Assembly: GCA_963803015.1 (NCBI GenBank)
Contig: CAWDKV010000010.1
Location: 1-14,052, forward strand
DNA from: Berkiella sp963803015
GTDB taxonomy: Bacteria; Pseudomonadota; Gammaproteobacteria; Berkiellales; Berkiellaceae
Direction of reading: 5' to 3'
Length of the DNA stretch: 14,052 nucleotides
Shown here: positions 1-6,602 of the stretch, piece by piece
How the letters are laid out: each line of letters begins with the position of its first letter
Numbering within the stretch: the first letter of the stretch is position 1
Made by a program: the position numbers and the translations under genes
The notes under the pieces: generated by a model
Seen by the model: the letters and a program-made list of their open reading frames with translations, nothing else
Told to the model about the DNA's origin: nothing
Databases searched by the model: none

Positions 1-197
1 GTCTACCATGACAGGACCCTGAAACATCAGGACTTTGTTTTGGGCGGTGCTCTTTACAAGGGCCGTGAACGGTTACGTATTGAGTTGTGGATACCCCTGA
101 GATCATCGCACCAGGTGAGTCAGCCGAGATATATTCTATGCGTGTAACAAAAGAGAAACTATTGCAGCAAATACGAAGATGGTGCAAGACCATTTAG
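1..197 (+). pseudogene. Unrecognised protein, 3' fragment with a frameshift
   Basis: The frame is open from the left edge of the window, so the gene starts outside it. Reading from base 1 gives a protein-like stretch containing FVLGGALYKGRERLRIE. A stop follows at 145-147. A one-base change near 86-92 moves the reading into another frame that continues as VVDTPEIIAPGESAEIYSM and ends at the TAG at 195-197. The join reads smoothly (RIE then VVDTPEI), which suggests one gene of at least 65 codons carrying a single-base deletion. I do not recognise the family. The neighbouring genes on the right are also broken, which fits decay. The join is my inference and the fragment could be two unrelated reading frames. 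Confidence 0.35.
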
Positions 198-202
198 CGA
201 TC

Positions 203-252
203 AAGAGGACCTATGCTTGAATTAACCTACAATTGGGATCCCCAACCTGAGG
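203..252 (+). pseudogene. Scrap of a second lactoylglutathione lyase-like gene
   Basis: About 45 bases are nearly the same as part of the glyoxalase gene at 3578-3937, in the opposite orientation on the molecule. The shared part encodes MLELTYNWDPQP, which includes the metal-ligand Glu of the GloA family. The two copies differ at only a few bases (for example ctacaattgggatcc here against ctacaactgggatcc there). No glyoxalase coding sequence can be followed on either side. It is best read as the relic of a paralogue or of a local duplication. Confidence 0.6.
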
Positions 253-318
253 GATCGATCCTTTTTTTAATACAATATGTCCCATGCCAAACATCGGACA
301 TTGGTAATATCACATATC

Positions 319-550
319 ATGAATTTTACTCCACTTTATAAAATTGCTACTCGTATTGTACGCAAATGTCAGTCTCTAATCGGCATGTCAACATTAGGCG
401 CCAGAGCCATTGTCGTTAATACGAAACAAAATATTATTGGTAAAACACACCTACCAACCACATTGGTACATCCCTGGCGGCGGTGTTAAAAAAGGAGAAT
501 CAACAAAATCAGCTATATTACGAGAACTCCAGAACTTTACCTTTAATTGA
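319..550 (+). pseudogene. NUDIX hydrolase, frameshifted and truncated
   Basis: NUDIX enzymes cleave nucleoside diphosphates linked to another moiety. The N-terminal part starts at ATG 319 (MNFTPLYKIATRIVRK) and runs through LGARAIVVNTKQNII. A one-base change near 432-440 shifts the frame, after which LVKHTYQPHWYIPGGGVKKG continues, followed by ESTKSAILREL. This is the first half of the Nudix box (G-x5-E-x7-RE). The reading stops a few codons later, at 548-550, before the EE-x-G-U half of the box. About half of a normal 140-150 residue protein is therefore missing. Its 3' end overlaps the convergent pirin gene by a few bases, so the truncation probably came from a deletion joining the two. It is almost certainly non-functional. 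Confidence 0.7.
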
Positions 551-1238
551 CTAAATCAAACAACAGTAATTCAGCATCTTCATCACAAATGATATGAAGC
601 GTCTTCTCATCTACCACAGCTGCACCATCTCCCACATGCAAGATTTCATGATTTAATTGAATTTGGCCTTTAATCATCTGAACCCATACTCTTCTGCTAG
701 AATCTAAAGAATAATTTAACGCTTTATCCTTGGTGAGAAAGGCAACAAACACTTTTACATCCTAATAAATAGTAACAACCTGGTCATCACCCCTTTCAGC
801 TCCAATCAAAATAAATTCATTCTCGACTCTCGAAATGCTTTTTTGCTCATAAGAGGGTGCTAAATTTGCCGTGTTTGGGTGAATCCAAATTTGTAATAAA
901 TGTAACGCTTTATCTGGCGATGGATTAAACTCACTATGTTTTACGCCATGCCCTGCTGACATGCGTTGAATTTCGAGAGGCTGAATTTGTGAACCATTTC
1001 CCATACTGTCTTTGTGTTCTAATACCCCATCAATCACATAAGTCATAATTTCCATGTGTTGATGCGCATGCATACCAAACCCCTTCCCCGGTTGAATGAT
1101 GTCATCATTTATCACACGCAAGTCCCCAAATCCTGAAAATTCAGGTGCATAGTAATCAGCAAATGAAAAGGTATGCATACTCATTAACCAGTCGCTTTTG
1201 CTATGACCTCTATCCACACTTTTTCGTATCTTGATCAT
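543..1238 (-). pseudogene. Pirin family protein (YhhW type) with an in-frame amber codon
   Basis: Pirins are bicupin metalloproteins; the bacterial YhhW type has quercetinase activity in vitro. The frame starts at 1238 (MIKIRKSVDRGHSKSDWLMS) and has the four pirin metal ligands at the usual places: H57 and H59 in GFGMHAHQH, H101 and E103 in GHGVKHSEF. A TAG at 762-764 ends translation after 158 residues (VVTIY). The same frame continues without interruption for 72 more codons (DVKVFVAFLTKDKAL to ELLLFDLVN), giving the normal family length of about 231. Most pirins have Gln in the matching motif (I-x-Q-D), so a CAG to TAG substitution is the simplest cause. This is a point mutation, not an indel. 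The N-terminal cupin would still be made; the C-terminal cupin would be lost unless the amber codon is suppressed. The start has a usable Shine-Dalgarno (AAAGGGAGAGC). Confidence 0.8.
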
Positions 1239-1249
1239 GAGCTCTCCCT

Positions 1250-1691
1250 TTAAAAAGCACCCATATAATCACGCTTCCCTATTTCAACCCCAAGACTTCT
1301 CAAAATATCATAGGCGGTGGTGACATGAAAAAAGAATTGCGGCAATCCGTAATGCAGTAAATAGGCCATGCCAGTAAATTTTTTCTCTTTAGGTGTCCCT
1401 GGTCTTGTAATAATTTCTCGTGCCTCACTGCCATCTATCGCTTCAGGTGGGATCTTAAAATAAATTTCACGGTCTTAGTAATGCGCTCTCGTAATTCATG
1501 AAAATTGGTTTCAGAATCTTCAAATACAGGCACCTCTAATCCTGCCAGACGCGCACTCACTCCTTTAGCAAAATCAGTCGCTATCTGAACTTGACGAATA
1601 AAATTAAACATATCGGGAAGAGGCTTGCATTCAATAAGGTCTCAGGCGCTATGTCATTATGCCTGACATGCGCCTCAGCCTTATCTAAAAT
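1250..1691 (-). pseudogene. DUF1993 family protein, missing its N-terminus and frameshifted twice
   Basis: DUF1993 proteins are about 170-residue proteins of the DinB/YfiT-like helical bundle type with no firm function. Across three frames the minus strand reads ILDKAEAHVRHNDIAPETLL, then PDMFNFIRQVQIATDFAKG and ARLAGLEVPVFED, then KIPPEAIDGSEAREI, then FFFHVTTAYDILRSLGVEIG, ending at the stop at 1250-1252. The blocks follow the order of the family (DxLL..PDMF...RQVQ.A.DFAKG...DG.E...Y.LH...FFHV..AY.ILR..GV.IGK). Frameshifts lie near 1613-1617 and 1463-1475. The first 20 or so residues are absent; a fragment of a different gene is joined there instead. Confidence 0.7.
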
Positions 1692-1823
1692 TTAAATCGA
1701 CTTTGATGTATCAATGGATAATGGGGAGCCCATCACTAACCCTATTACGTCACAATAAAAGTATACCGTTGCCTCAGGATGGTGTGTAATAAAGTTGACA
1801 TGATCTAAACATTTAATCCCCAT
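1692..1823 (-). pseudogene. VOC (glyoxalase/bleomycin-resistance fold) N-terminal fragment
   Basis: This 43-codon frame starts with ATG directly after the stop of the GNAT fragment. It reads MGIKCLDHVNFITHHPEATV and then YFYCDVIGLVMGSP, the first beta-strand, helix and FY-x-DV-x-GL pattern of a vicinal oxygen chelate domain. It stops at 1692-1694, where DUF1993 sequence begins in the same frame. A complete VOC protein needs about 120 or more residues, so two thirds of the domain is missing. It is distinct from the intact-looking glyoxalase at 3578-3937. Confidence 0.6.
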
Positions 1824-2081
1824 TTAAAGTCCCTCTGCATCAAAACGAACGAAAATACAATCATCAGCGGGCTGCTTCGACAAACAATCTACACGATACT
1901 TTTTTAATGTCATCCCCTCTTTAACAAAGCGCAGTGTAGACTCAAAACTTGGGTCACTCGCCCAAGGCATCCATCGCTGTAATGCAGCTAATGATCGATT
2001 TATTGCTTCATTCAATGGCGTTTCATCACCCGTGTGAGGTGGGCGTAAAATAAGTCGATCAGTTTCAATCACCGGATACAT
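1824..2081 (-). pseudogene. GNAT acetyltransferase (RimJ/RimL type), N-terminal fragment
   Basis: The start is ATG 2081, preceded by a good Shine-Dalgarno (GAGGTG four bases upstream). The 85 residues begin MYPVIETDRLILRPPHTGD, the classic ETxRLxLRxxxxxD start of the RimJ/RimL-like N-acetyltransferases, and continue with NRSLAALQRWMPWASD. These enzymes transfer acetyl from acetyl-CoA to protein N-termini or small amines. A full member is about 170-190 residues with the acetyl-CoA loop (R/Q-x2-G-x-G/A) in the second half. That half is absent: the frame ends at TAA 1824-1826 and the VOC fragment follows directly. The product would lack its cofactor site. Confidence 0.65.
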
Positions 2082-2146
2082 AAAACACCTCAAGCAAATG
2101 CGCATATTCAGTTATACTATTTTCTTTCAAACAATGAGTCACGTCC

Positions 2147-2998
2147 ATGAAAAAAAAGCACGGTCATTCTATTGATAGTATCTCTATACCTCCTATTTTA
2201 TATGGTACAGCCTGGAAAGAAGAGAATACAGAGCGACTTGTGACCCAGGCTTTAACATTAGGATTTAAGGGTATTGATACTGCCAATCAGAGAAAGCATT
2301 ATTTTGAAGAGGGTGTTGGATTTGCGATTCAGAAATTTTTAAAAACGAGTCAAAAAACACGTAGTGATTTATTTCTACAAACAAAATTCACGTCCATACA
2401 CGGCCAAGATTCGCGCTTGCCTTATGATGAATTTGATTCATTGACTAATCAAGTTAAGCAATCCTTTGCCAGTTCGCTGGAATCATTTACAAACAGACTA
2501 TATTGATTCTTATATTCTTCATGGCCCTGCACTATCTCGAGGAATAATCGATGCCGATTTGGAAATTTGGCAGGCTATGGAAGCCTTAGTACATGAGGGC
2601 AAAGTTAAGTTTCTTGGAATTTCAAATGTAAACATTCAGCAGGTAGAGGAGCTATACAAAAAAGTTTCTATAAAGCCATCATTTATACAAAATCGATGCT
2701 TCGCTCATCAAATGGGATCAAGACGTTAGGTTGTTTTGTAAAAAGAACAGGATTATCTATCAGGGATTTTCTTTGCTCACAGCTAATCAGCCCTACCTTT
2801 TAAACCCATACATGCAAGCAGTTGCCAAAATATAATAAAACCATTTCACAAATTATATTTCGTTTTGCATGGCAAATAGGAATGTTGCCTTTAACGGGCA
2901 CAACGAATCCACAGCATATGACGGATGATTTAGATATCAATGATTTTGAGCTTTCCTCCCTGGAAGTTCAACAGATAGAAAATATTTCTATCGAATAG
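2147..2998 (+). pseudogene. Aldo/keto reductase with three frameshifts
   Basis: Aldo/keto reductases are NADPH-dependent TIM-barrel oxidoreductases. The first frame from ATG 2147 contains IPPILYGTAWKEE, then GFKGIDTAN and KHYFEEGVG (the catalytic Asp and Tyr region), then LFLQTKF (catalytic Lys). A one-base insertion near 2480-2490 moves it to the next frame, which reads LQTDYIDSYILHGP (catalytic His) and VKFLGISNVN. A second near 2711-2714 leads to DQDVRLFCKKNRIIYQGFSL. A third near 2826-2831 leads to FRFAWQIGMLPLTGTTNP and the final DLDINDFELSSLEVQQIENI, ending at TAG 2996-2998. Laid end to end this covers about 283 residues, a normal length, so no large part is missing. Three single-base indels in one gene point to decay, or to poor sequence quality in this stretch. 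Confidence 0.8.
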
Positions 2999-3008
2999 AG
3001 GGTGGCCA

Positions 3009-3360
3009 TTAAAGAGAACCCAAACCCACAAATCGCATAGGTGATTCCGTCCCGCCTTGTATTGACAACGGCAATGCCAAGCTAAACGCACCCACTGTCG
3101 GTAACAAATGTGCGTTTGCAACATTTTCAACCAAATATAATCCAGCTCCAAGGATTGCCTGATGCACAGGGTATCCACTCGAAGGAGTATCAGGAGATAG
3201 CGTATCAATACCGAGTCCTACTATCTTTCTTTCTAACAACAAAAGAGCTGCCTCTATTGATATCGAGGGAAATTGTAACTGATTACGATATTTTTCAGGT
3301 GTATGCCAACGTTTGTAGGACATGTAGTATCCAGAGGATGGAAAGATCGAATGATATGAA
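3009..3360 (-). pseudogene. Cyclase family (PF04199-like) C-terminal fragment
   Basis: The family includes kynurenine formamidase and related metal-dependent hydrolases. The minus strand encodes WHTPEKYRNQL, then FPSISIEAALLLLERKIVG, then LGIDTLSPDTPSSGYPVHQA and GLYLVENVANAHLLP, ending at a stop at 3009-3011. This matches the C-terminal half of the family (G.D..S.D...S...P.H...L......EN..NL..LP). The metal-binding HxGTHxDxPxH motif of the N-terminal half is not found; the sequence upstream reads into a NIF3-like fragment. It is therefore a remnant without an active site. The exact N-terminal limit of the homology is uncertain. Confidence 0.65.
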
Positions 3361-3418
3361 ATGGAAACATTTTTTATCCGCTTTTGGTTCAATATAACGC
3401 TGGGATGTTGATGACCCT

Positions 3419-3555
3419 TCAAAAATCTTCGCATCGAATCACATGGTAAGCCGGCGTCTCATAAGGATGTGATTTTTTTAGGGCGGCAATAGCGGCATGA
3501 ATATGCTCTTCACCACAAACCATTTCACTAGATCTCCCGCAAACGTCTCCATTTA
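3419..3555 (-). pseudogene. NIF3/YqfO-like C-terminal fragment
   Basis: The frame ending at TGA 3419-3421 reads SSEMVCGEEHIHAAIAALKK, then SHPYETPAYHVIRCEDF. The HPYE-x-PAY motif with preceding helix is typical of the short NIF3-superfamily proteins (about 104 residues, CutA-like fold), sometimes mislabelled in Legionella as a structural toxin protein. Only the last 40-45 residues can be read and no start codon with a full N-terminus is present. It lies between the cyclase fragment and the glyoxalase gene, all on the same strand. Confidence 0.5.
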
Positions 3556-3577
3556 TGCTTCCTACCCCTTAAGAACA

Positions 3578-3937
3578 CTATCGATTTTTCTTTCTAATAA
3601 AAGCCATATAACCATCACGCGGTGGTCGATTAATGATAACTCCTGCTTCCTTTAGTTTTTGACATGTCTCAAAAATATTCTCTACACCATAGGCCAAATG
3701 ACCGAAATTTCGTCCTTCTGGGTAGGGTTGCGGATCCCAGTTGTAGGTTAATTCAAGCATGGGACCTCTTGTTAATTCCACTTGTTTGAGATCGGAAGGA
3801 GCAGCTAAAAATATTAGCGTAAATCGACCTTGTTCGTTTTCTGTGCGTTTGATTTCTACCAACCCTAATTTTTTGCAATAAAAATCAAGCGATTCTTCCA
3901 AATTGGATACTCTGACCATGGTATGTAAGTAGTTCAT
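3578..3937 (-). CDS. Lactoylglutathione lyase-like (glyoxalase I), C-terminus lost
   Basis: Glyoxalase I converts the methylglyoxal-glutathione hemithioacetal to S-lactoylglutathione. The 119-residue product starts MNYLHTMVRVSNLEESLDFY with a purine-rich ribosome site (GAGAGAAA) upstream. Three of the four metal ligands are visible: H5, E62 in MLELTYNWD and H80 in NFGHLAYGV. The fourth, a Glu in the last strand (PDGYKIE-L in E. coli GloA, residue 122), should follow DGYMAFI, but the frame instead ends in RKKNR and a stop. The family is normally about 127-135 residues or longer. Loss of the last strand means the enzyme is probably inactive or impaired. The right border of the broken-gene region lies at this 3' end. 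Confidence 0.75.
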   Translation of the reverse strand: MNYLHTMVRVSNLEESLDFYCKKLGLVEIKRTENEQGRFTLIFLAAPSDLKQVELTRGPMLELTYNWDPQPYPEGRNFGHLAYGVENIFETCQKLKEAGVIINRPPRDGYMAFIRKKNR

Positions 3938-4025
3938 TTACATTTTCTCTCAATGTGCATTGATATGATATACCCATTTCAGTGGGGTAAAGTAAAATGT
4001 ATGTGGGCTAACAAATCACATATGA

Positions 4026-4583
4026 TTATTCCGCATAACGGAAACATCCTTGAATATGATCATCAACCATACCCACTGCTTGCATATAAGCGTACATAAT
4101 GGTTGAACCAACAAAGCGCATGCCTCTTTTCTTCAGATCCTTTGATAGTGCATCTGATTCTTTTGTTTGTGTTGATACCATTTGTAGTGATGCAGGGCGG
4201 TTTATTTTAGGTTGACCTTGAACGAACTGCCAGACAAAGGTATCAAACGAGCCAAATTCTTGTTGAATGCTTATAAAAACATGTGCGTTTTGACGAACAG
4301 AAAAGATTTTTAAACGATTACGTATGATACCAGGGTTGGTTAATAATCCTTCCAAATCATCATCGCTTAGATTGGCGCAGGCTGCAGGATCAAATTGTTT
4401 AAATGCTTCACGATAACCTTCACGTCGCTTTAAAATAGTTTCCCAAGTGAGACCTGCTTGAGCGCCTTCTAAGATCAACATTTCAAAATGTTTGAGATCA
4501 TCATGCACGGGAACTCCCCACTCAGTATCGTGGTAATGTTCGTAGTGTGGTTTGTTTTGGCCAACCCAAGGGCAACGGTTCAT
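4026..4583 (-). CDS. tag: DNA-3-methyladenine glycosylase I
   Basis: Tag excises 3-methyladenine from alkylated DNA, starting base excision repair. The 185-residue length matches the family. The start MNRCPWVGQNKPHYEHYHDT aligns with the E. coli N-terminus. The zinc-binding set is complete: C4, H18, and H176 and C180 in DDHIQGCF. The base-recognition segment LEGAQAGLTW holds E39 and W47, and RFVGSTIMYAYMQAVGMV is the usual C-terminal helix. A GAAGG sequence lies upstream of the start. It is the first intact gene to the right of the degraded block and stands divergently to umuD, about 340 bases away. It adds direct alkylation repair to a cluster otherwise devoted to translesion synthesis. Confidence 0.95.
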   Translation of the reverse strand: MNRCPWVGQNKPHYEHYHDTEWGVPVHDDLKHFEMLILEGAQAGLTWETILKRREGYREAFKQFDPAACANLSDDDLEGLLTNPGIIRNRLKIFSVRQNAHVFISIQQEFGSFDTFVWQFVQGQPKINRPASLQMVSTQTKESDALSKDLKKRGMRFVGSTIMYAYMQAVGMVDDHIQGCFRYAE

Positions 4584-4767
4584 GACTTACATCCTTCATC
4601 TGTTTCGAATGCTATATCTTCAATGTGACTTTCATGACAATAATATCCTGATAGAAGAGCAATCACAGACTTTTTTATGTATTTGTCAAGTCAAATATAG
4701 ATTACATGCTATTTTTGCTTAAGTAGGAGGGTGTTGATTTCGAGCCCTAACCTAAACTCGGCAGCTG

Positions 4768-4787
4768 AAGCGCATGGCGCTTTTTTT
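4768..4787 (+). terminator. Rho-independent terminator-like hairpin
   Basis: A six-base-pair stem (AAGCGC pairing with GCGCTT) encloses the loop ATG and is followed at once by a run of T residues. The orientation is right for a plus-strand transcript. It lies upstream of the umuD promoter, so it would insulate umuD from transcription arriving from the left, or end a small RNA made from the tag-umuD gap. Confidence 0.55.
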
Positions 4788-4862
4788 AAATAAAAAGGTA
4801 AAATTTTTTTAATACTCTCCAAGGCTTAAGTCATGTTTTCGCATTATGTGCTGAAGGCGGGC

Positions 4863-4891
4863 TTTACAGCTCACTTTTCCCTATCTATGAT
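4863..4891 (+). promoter_or_regulatory. Candidate sigma-70 promoter of umuD
   Basis: TTTACA (4863-4868) and TATGAT (4886-4891) are separated by exactly 17 bases and lie about 30 bases before the umuD start. Each hexamer differs by one base from the consensus. No E. coli-type SOS box overlaps it, so its regulation is unknown. Confidence 0.5.
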
Positions 4892-4922
4892 ATTTGTACA
4901 TTAATCAAAAAATGAGGCCAAT

Positions 4923-5429
4923 ATGTCGTCGCGCGGGGGAACAAGAGCAGGGGCAGGGCGTCCAAAGGGTGAGCCTACCAAAGCAATTCGAGTGTCTGTA
5001 TCATTACTTGCAGAACTCGAGCGATTAAAAGAAGGGCCTAATTATCATTTACCGGTCTTTTCCAGTAAAGTCCAAGCGGGCTTTCCATCACCTGCTGATG
5101 ATTACATTGAAGGATATCTTGATTTAAATACAAAATTCATAAGACATCCTTCTGCGACCTTTGTATTGCAAGCTACAGGTGACTCCATGATTGATGCGGG
5201 GATTTTTTCAGGTGATTGGTTGTTAGTGGATAGGAGTGTTGAAGCCAGCGATGGACGTATTGTAATTGCCGCGGTCAATGGGGAGTTGACCGTCAAGCGG
5301 TTGTCTAAAAAAGAGGCTAGCATACAATTACTGCCGGCCAATTCTAAATTCAAACCCATTGATATTACCGAAGACAGTGAGATGGTGATTTGGGGCGTGG
5401 TCACTTTAGTATTACATGAGCCTGCCTGA
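4923..5429 (+). CDS. umuD: UmuD-like S24 peptidase, Pol V accessory subunit
   Basis: UmuD is cleaved by itself on the RecA filament; the processed form joins UmuC to make DNA polymerase V. The 168-residue protein has the LexA/UmuD cleavage site A52-G53 in VQAGFPSPADDY, the catalytic serine S88 in ATGDSMIDAG and the catalytic lysine K125 in GELTVKRL. The stretch LNTKFIRHPSATF matches E. coli UmuD closely. The start is supported by GAGG five bases upstream. Unlike E. coli UmuD (139 residues) it has an extra N-terminal segment, RGGTRAGAGRPKGEPTK, a basic RGG/GRPKG tract resembling an AT-hook-like DNA-binding arm and seen in many UmuD and plasmid-associated proteins. Its last codons lie directly against umuC, so the two are translationally coupled. 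Confidence 0.93.
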   Translation: MSSRGGTRAGAGRPKGEPTKAIRVSVSLLAELERLKEGPNYHLPVFSSKVQAGFPSPADDYIEGYLDLNTKFIRHPSATFVLQATGDSMIDAGIFSGDWLLVDRSVEASDGRIVIAAVNGELTVKRLSKKEASIQLLPANSKFKPIDITEDSEMVIWGVVTLVLHEPA

Positions 5430-5430
5430 A

Positions 5431-6570
5431 ATGTTTGCCCTGATTGATTGCAATAACTTTTATGCCAGTTGTGAGCGATTGTTTCGCCCTGATTTAAAGG
5501 ATATGCCTATTGTGGTGCTTTCCAATAATGATGGATGTTGTATAGCCCGATCGAATGAAGCGAAGGCCTTGGGCATTGCAATGGGCGAGCCTTATTTTAA
5601 AATCAAAAGCTTATGTACCCAACATGGGGTGAAGGCTTTTTCCTCTAATTACCCTTTGTATGGCAATCTCAGTCATCGGGTCATGTGTACTATTGAAGAG
5701 TCTTGGCCTCATATGGAAGTCTATTCCATTGATGAAGCTTTTTTGGATTTAAGCAGTATGCCTTCAGAGTCGCATGATGCCTTTTGTACCATGTTGCAAA
5801 AGAAAATTCTAAAGCATACCGGAATTCCCACCTCTATTGGTATTGGGCAAACTAAAACACTTGCGAAACTTGCTAATTATTGCTGTAAGAAAGTGTTTAA
5901 AATTCCTGTGCTTAATATCACTGCACATCGTGAACCCTTATTAAAGCAGATTTCAGTAGGTGATATTTGGGGAGTAGGACGGCAATGGGAAAAAAAATTA
6001 ATGGCGCATGGGATTTATACTGCTTATGACTTAGCGAGTACCAATGTCCATCATTTGAAAAAGAGCTTTAATGTGGTGTTGATGCGAACCTCGATGGAGC
6101 TTCAAGGTATTGCATGTGGCGAACTTGATGAGATTGAACCAAAACAAAGCATCATGTCTTCAAAAAGTTTTGGACAGATGCAAACTGATTTTAATAGTGT
6201 TGCGCAATCTGTAAGTAGTCATTGCGCGCGTGTAGTAGAGAAAATGCGGGCACAAGGATTGGTGGCTCAAGGTCTATATGTGTTTATCCATACTAATCGA
6301 TTTCGAAAGGATTTGCCTCCACATTTTCAGAGGATGGAATTTCGCTTGGTGAATGCAACTGATGATTTGCGCTTAATTACCAAGATCGCTAAACACTGTT
6401 TGCGACGTATTTTTAGGTCCGGGTATTATTATAAGAAAGCTGGGGTATGTCTTCTTGATTTAATTTCCAAAGACCCTCGTCAGTTGGATATGTTTCATCA
6501 GCCAACGGATGAACAATTGCAACATACGGAACAACTTATGAGTGTATTGGAGCGGATTAATCAAAAATAG
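5431..6570 (+). pseudogene. umuC: UmuC, Pol V catalytic subunit: 5' part, interrupted by the transposon
   Basis: UmuC is the Y-family translesion polymerase that works with UmuD'. I prefer the ATG at 5431 (MFALIDCNNFYASCERLFRP), which aligns with E. coli UmuC residue 1 and lies one base after the umuD stop; an ATG at 5416 would add five residues. Visible are D6 and D101/E102 (YSIDEAF), the steric-gate position Y11, SNNDGCCIARSNEAKALG of the fingers/palm, the helix-hairpin-helix region (VGDIWGVGRQWEKKL) and the beta-clamp motif QLDMF (351-355). The frame ends after 379 residues because the first G of the transposon completes a TAG with the host bases TA at 6568-6569. Normal length is about 420; the missing 41 residues are at 12830-12953. 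The core polymerase domains and clamp motif remain, so a shortened protein may be made. Confidence 0.93.
6565..6569. repeat. Target-site duplication, left copy (AAATA)
   Basis: The five bases next to the left terminal repeat are AAATA, the same as the five next to the right terminal repeat at 12825-12829. Five-base duplications are the rule for the Tn3 family. One copy belongs to the original umuC sequence. Confidence 0.93.
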
Positions 6571-6602
6571 GGGTTCTAAACGCTAACCCCAGAAATTTCC
6601 GG
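6570..6602 (+). repeat. Left terminal inverted repeat
   Basis: The 33 bases are the exact reverse complement of 12792-12824. They begin GGGGTTCTAAACGCTAACC and end AGAAATTTCCGG; beyond base 6602 the two ends no longer match. The transposase stop codon (TAG on the minus strand, 6576-6578) lies inside this repeat. Confidence 0.95.

Larger units (their letters stand above)
4584..4922. other. Intergenic region between tag and umuD
   Basis: There is no convincing gene in these 339 bases. They contain a hairpin followed by a T run at 4768-4787 and a promoter-like sequence for umuD at 4863-4891. The part from 4690 to 4767 ends in the plus-strand terminator although no plus-strand gene lies before it, so a small untranslated RNA is possible but unproven. 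I found no CTGT-N8-ACAG type LexA operator here. Confidence 0.6.

Noticed and set aside
1..3600. Integron cassette array as an explanation for the many small unrelated genes
   Set aside because: No attC-like hairpins or integrase were seen between the genes, and the genes lie on both strands.
4725..4770. tRNA-like 3' end (TTCGAGCCC)
   Set aside because: No matching acceptor stem, anticodon arm or 5' half can be drawn around it.
4584..4922. LexA/SOS operator upstream of umuD
   Set aside because: No CTGT-N8-ACAG sequence is present; CTGA...ACAG near 4851-4869 has the wrong spacing.
5102..5404. 100-codon minus-strand frame inside umuD
   Set aside because: It is antisense to a well-conserved gene and has no features of its own.
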